Positions 63,220-64,000 of a stretch of 64,000 nucleotides of DNA are shown here, in pieces. A program made the position numbers and the translations under genes. The stretch is from the NCBI RefSeq assembly GCF_000428065.1, contig NZ_ATZF01000001.1:301822-365821 (forward strand), written 5' to 3'. The first letter of the stretch is position 1, and each line of letters starts with the position of its first letter. This DNA is from Shimazuella kribbensis DSM 45090. Lineage in GTDB: Bacteria > Bacillota > Bacilli > Thermoactinomycetales > Thermoactinomycetaceae. The notes beneath the pieces were generated by a model. It was not told the DNA's origin. It made no database searches and saw only the letters and a list, made by a program, of their open reading frames with translations.

Positions 63220-64000
63220 GTGCAGCAAAAATGGTTAAAAAGATGTTTAGGTCTTCTATTTGTCCTTCTCCTGGCAGTTGTGAGTTTGTCACCTACATGG
63301 CAAGAATTTTTAGCATTTCCAAGTAAAGTTCGCATGGTAAATGGAGAATTATTGACCAAGACATCTCATCTACCTGTTGCGTATAATACCGATGTAGAGG
63401 GTATCTCTTATGCTACCCTAAACATTGGAAAAATACCCGTAAAACGCGCAAAGGTACAAGTTGTTTCTCCTAAAAAAGTGATTCCAGGCGGTCAATCCAT
63501 TGGAATCAAATTAAAATCCAAAGGAATTATGGTAGTTGGTTATAATCTGGTGCATACATCCTCTGGTAATATTTCGCCAGCAGAAAAAGCGGGGATACAA
63601 GTAGGAGATACGATCCTGAGTGTGAATGGTCAATCTGAAGTAAGTATCAAGATGATCGGCCTTATGGCAGAAGAAGCGGGGAAAACCAACAAAAAGCTTC
63701 ATTTTACGATCTTAAGAGAAAATGTAAAGCATAAAATCAGCTTAAAGCCCCTTAAGGATCAAAAGGAACAAATTCACCGAATGGGAATGTACGTCCGTGA
63801 TAGTGCTGCTGGTGTTGGTACATTAACATTTTTAGAACCTGTTGAACATAAATATGGTGCTCTTGGTCATGTTATCTCGGATGTGGATACGGGACAACCG
63901 ATTGTAGTGGGACAAGGGAAAGTCCTTCGTTCGCATGTTACTTCGATTCAAAAAGGTGAATCAGGTGAACCAGGTGAAAAGCGAGCTATTTTTACAGATG
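63220..64000 (+). CDS. spoIVB: SpoIVB serine peptidase, partial (runs off the window)
   Basis: The first 260 codons of a SpoIVB peptidase (S55 family), which triggers SpoIVFB-mediated sigma-K activation. It starts with a membrane anchor (CLGLLFVLLLAVVSLS), has a PDZ domain (about residues 100-170) with SPAEKAGIQVGDTILSVNG, and then the start of the protease domain, AAGVGTLTFLEP and GALGHVISDVDTGQPI with the catalytic His. The active-site serine lies beyond 64000. GTG 63220 follows CAGGAG, ten bases upstream. It follows recN as in Bacillus. Confidence 0.93.
   Translation, partial: MQQKWLKRCLGLLFVLLLAVVSLSPTWQEFLAFPSKVRMVNGELLTKTSHLPVAYNTDVEGISYATLNIGKIPVKRAKVQVVSPKKVIPGGQSIGIKLKSKGIMVVGYNLVHTSSGNISPAEKAGIQVGDTILSVNGQSEVSIKMIGLMAEEAGKTNKKLHFTILRENVKHKISLKPLKDQKEQIHRMGMYVRDSAAGVGTLTFLEPVEHKYGALGHVISDVDTGQPIVVGQGKVLRSHVTSIQKGESGEPGEKRAIFTD

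Overview
The window is a low-G+C Firmicutes chromosome from an endospore former. It carries a complete spoIIIAA-AH operon, spoIVB, a sporulation-type sulfolactate gene pair and Bacillus-like gene order (gcvT-gcvPA-gcvPB, lipM, mntR, yqhQ, aroQ, yqhT, efp ... accB-accC-nusB-folD-xseAB-ispA-dxs-tlyA-argR-recN-spoIVB). The order departs from Bacillus subtilis at several insertions, so a Bacillales relative such as the Thermoactinomycetaceae is a reasonable guess. The family name is inference. No rRNA, tRNA, CRISPR array or intact transposase was seen.

Layout. 0-4.5 kb: dNTP triphosphohydrolase and an amino-acid (probably cystine) ABC transporter. 4.5-7.1 kb: a yqhG-SNF2 helicase pair on the minus strand. 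7.4-11.5 kb: a tandem glycine riboswitch controlling the glycine cleavage genes gcvT-gcvPA-gcvPB. 11.5-23 kb: an MFS exporter, Dps, LipM, phosphoesterase, MntR, a patatin-like lipase, YqhQ, AroQ, a prolidase-type peptidase and EF-P. 23-38.5 kb is an accessory stretch between efp and spoIIIAA. It holds pgi, a G+C-rich RiPP locus, a TPP-riboswitch thiamine-precursor transporter, the ComA/ComB sulfolactate pair, a G+C-rich bactofilin-like repeat protein, an HTH-TPR regulator, tandem 56-bp repeats and a tnpB-less IS200/IS605-type remnant. 38.6-43.7 kb: spoIIIA. 43.7-49 kb is a second accessory stretch with an AHSA1 protein behind a striking operator, gene relics, a deaminase toxin lipoprotein with an Imm1 immunity gene, and PepF. 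49.2-64 kb: fatty-acid, folate, isoprenoid and DNA-repair housekeeping genes with an EndoQ-like nuclease inserted on the opposite strand. The window ends inside spoIVB.

The most notable system is at 24.6-27.6 kb. An MFS transporter and an FxsB-like radical SAM/SPASM enzyme lie on the plus strand. A previously uncalled 39-residue precursor-like peptide ending in an FNSAV-acidic tail lies convergently on the minus strand, with its own good promoter and ribosome binding site. Base composition sets the locus apart from its A+T-rich surroundings. It looks like an acquired three-residue-cyclophane (triceptide-type) RiPP cluster.

Other points of interest are the lipoprotein-anchored deaminase toxin/Imm1 pair, two IS605-like elements that keep both ends (including an omega-RNA-like scaffold) but no protein gene, a nearly homogeneous 90-bp coding repeat, and a perfect 10-bp-arm inverted repeat whose spacer is exactly the -35 box of the AHSA1 promoter.
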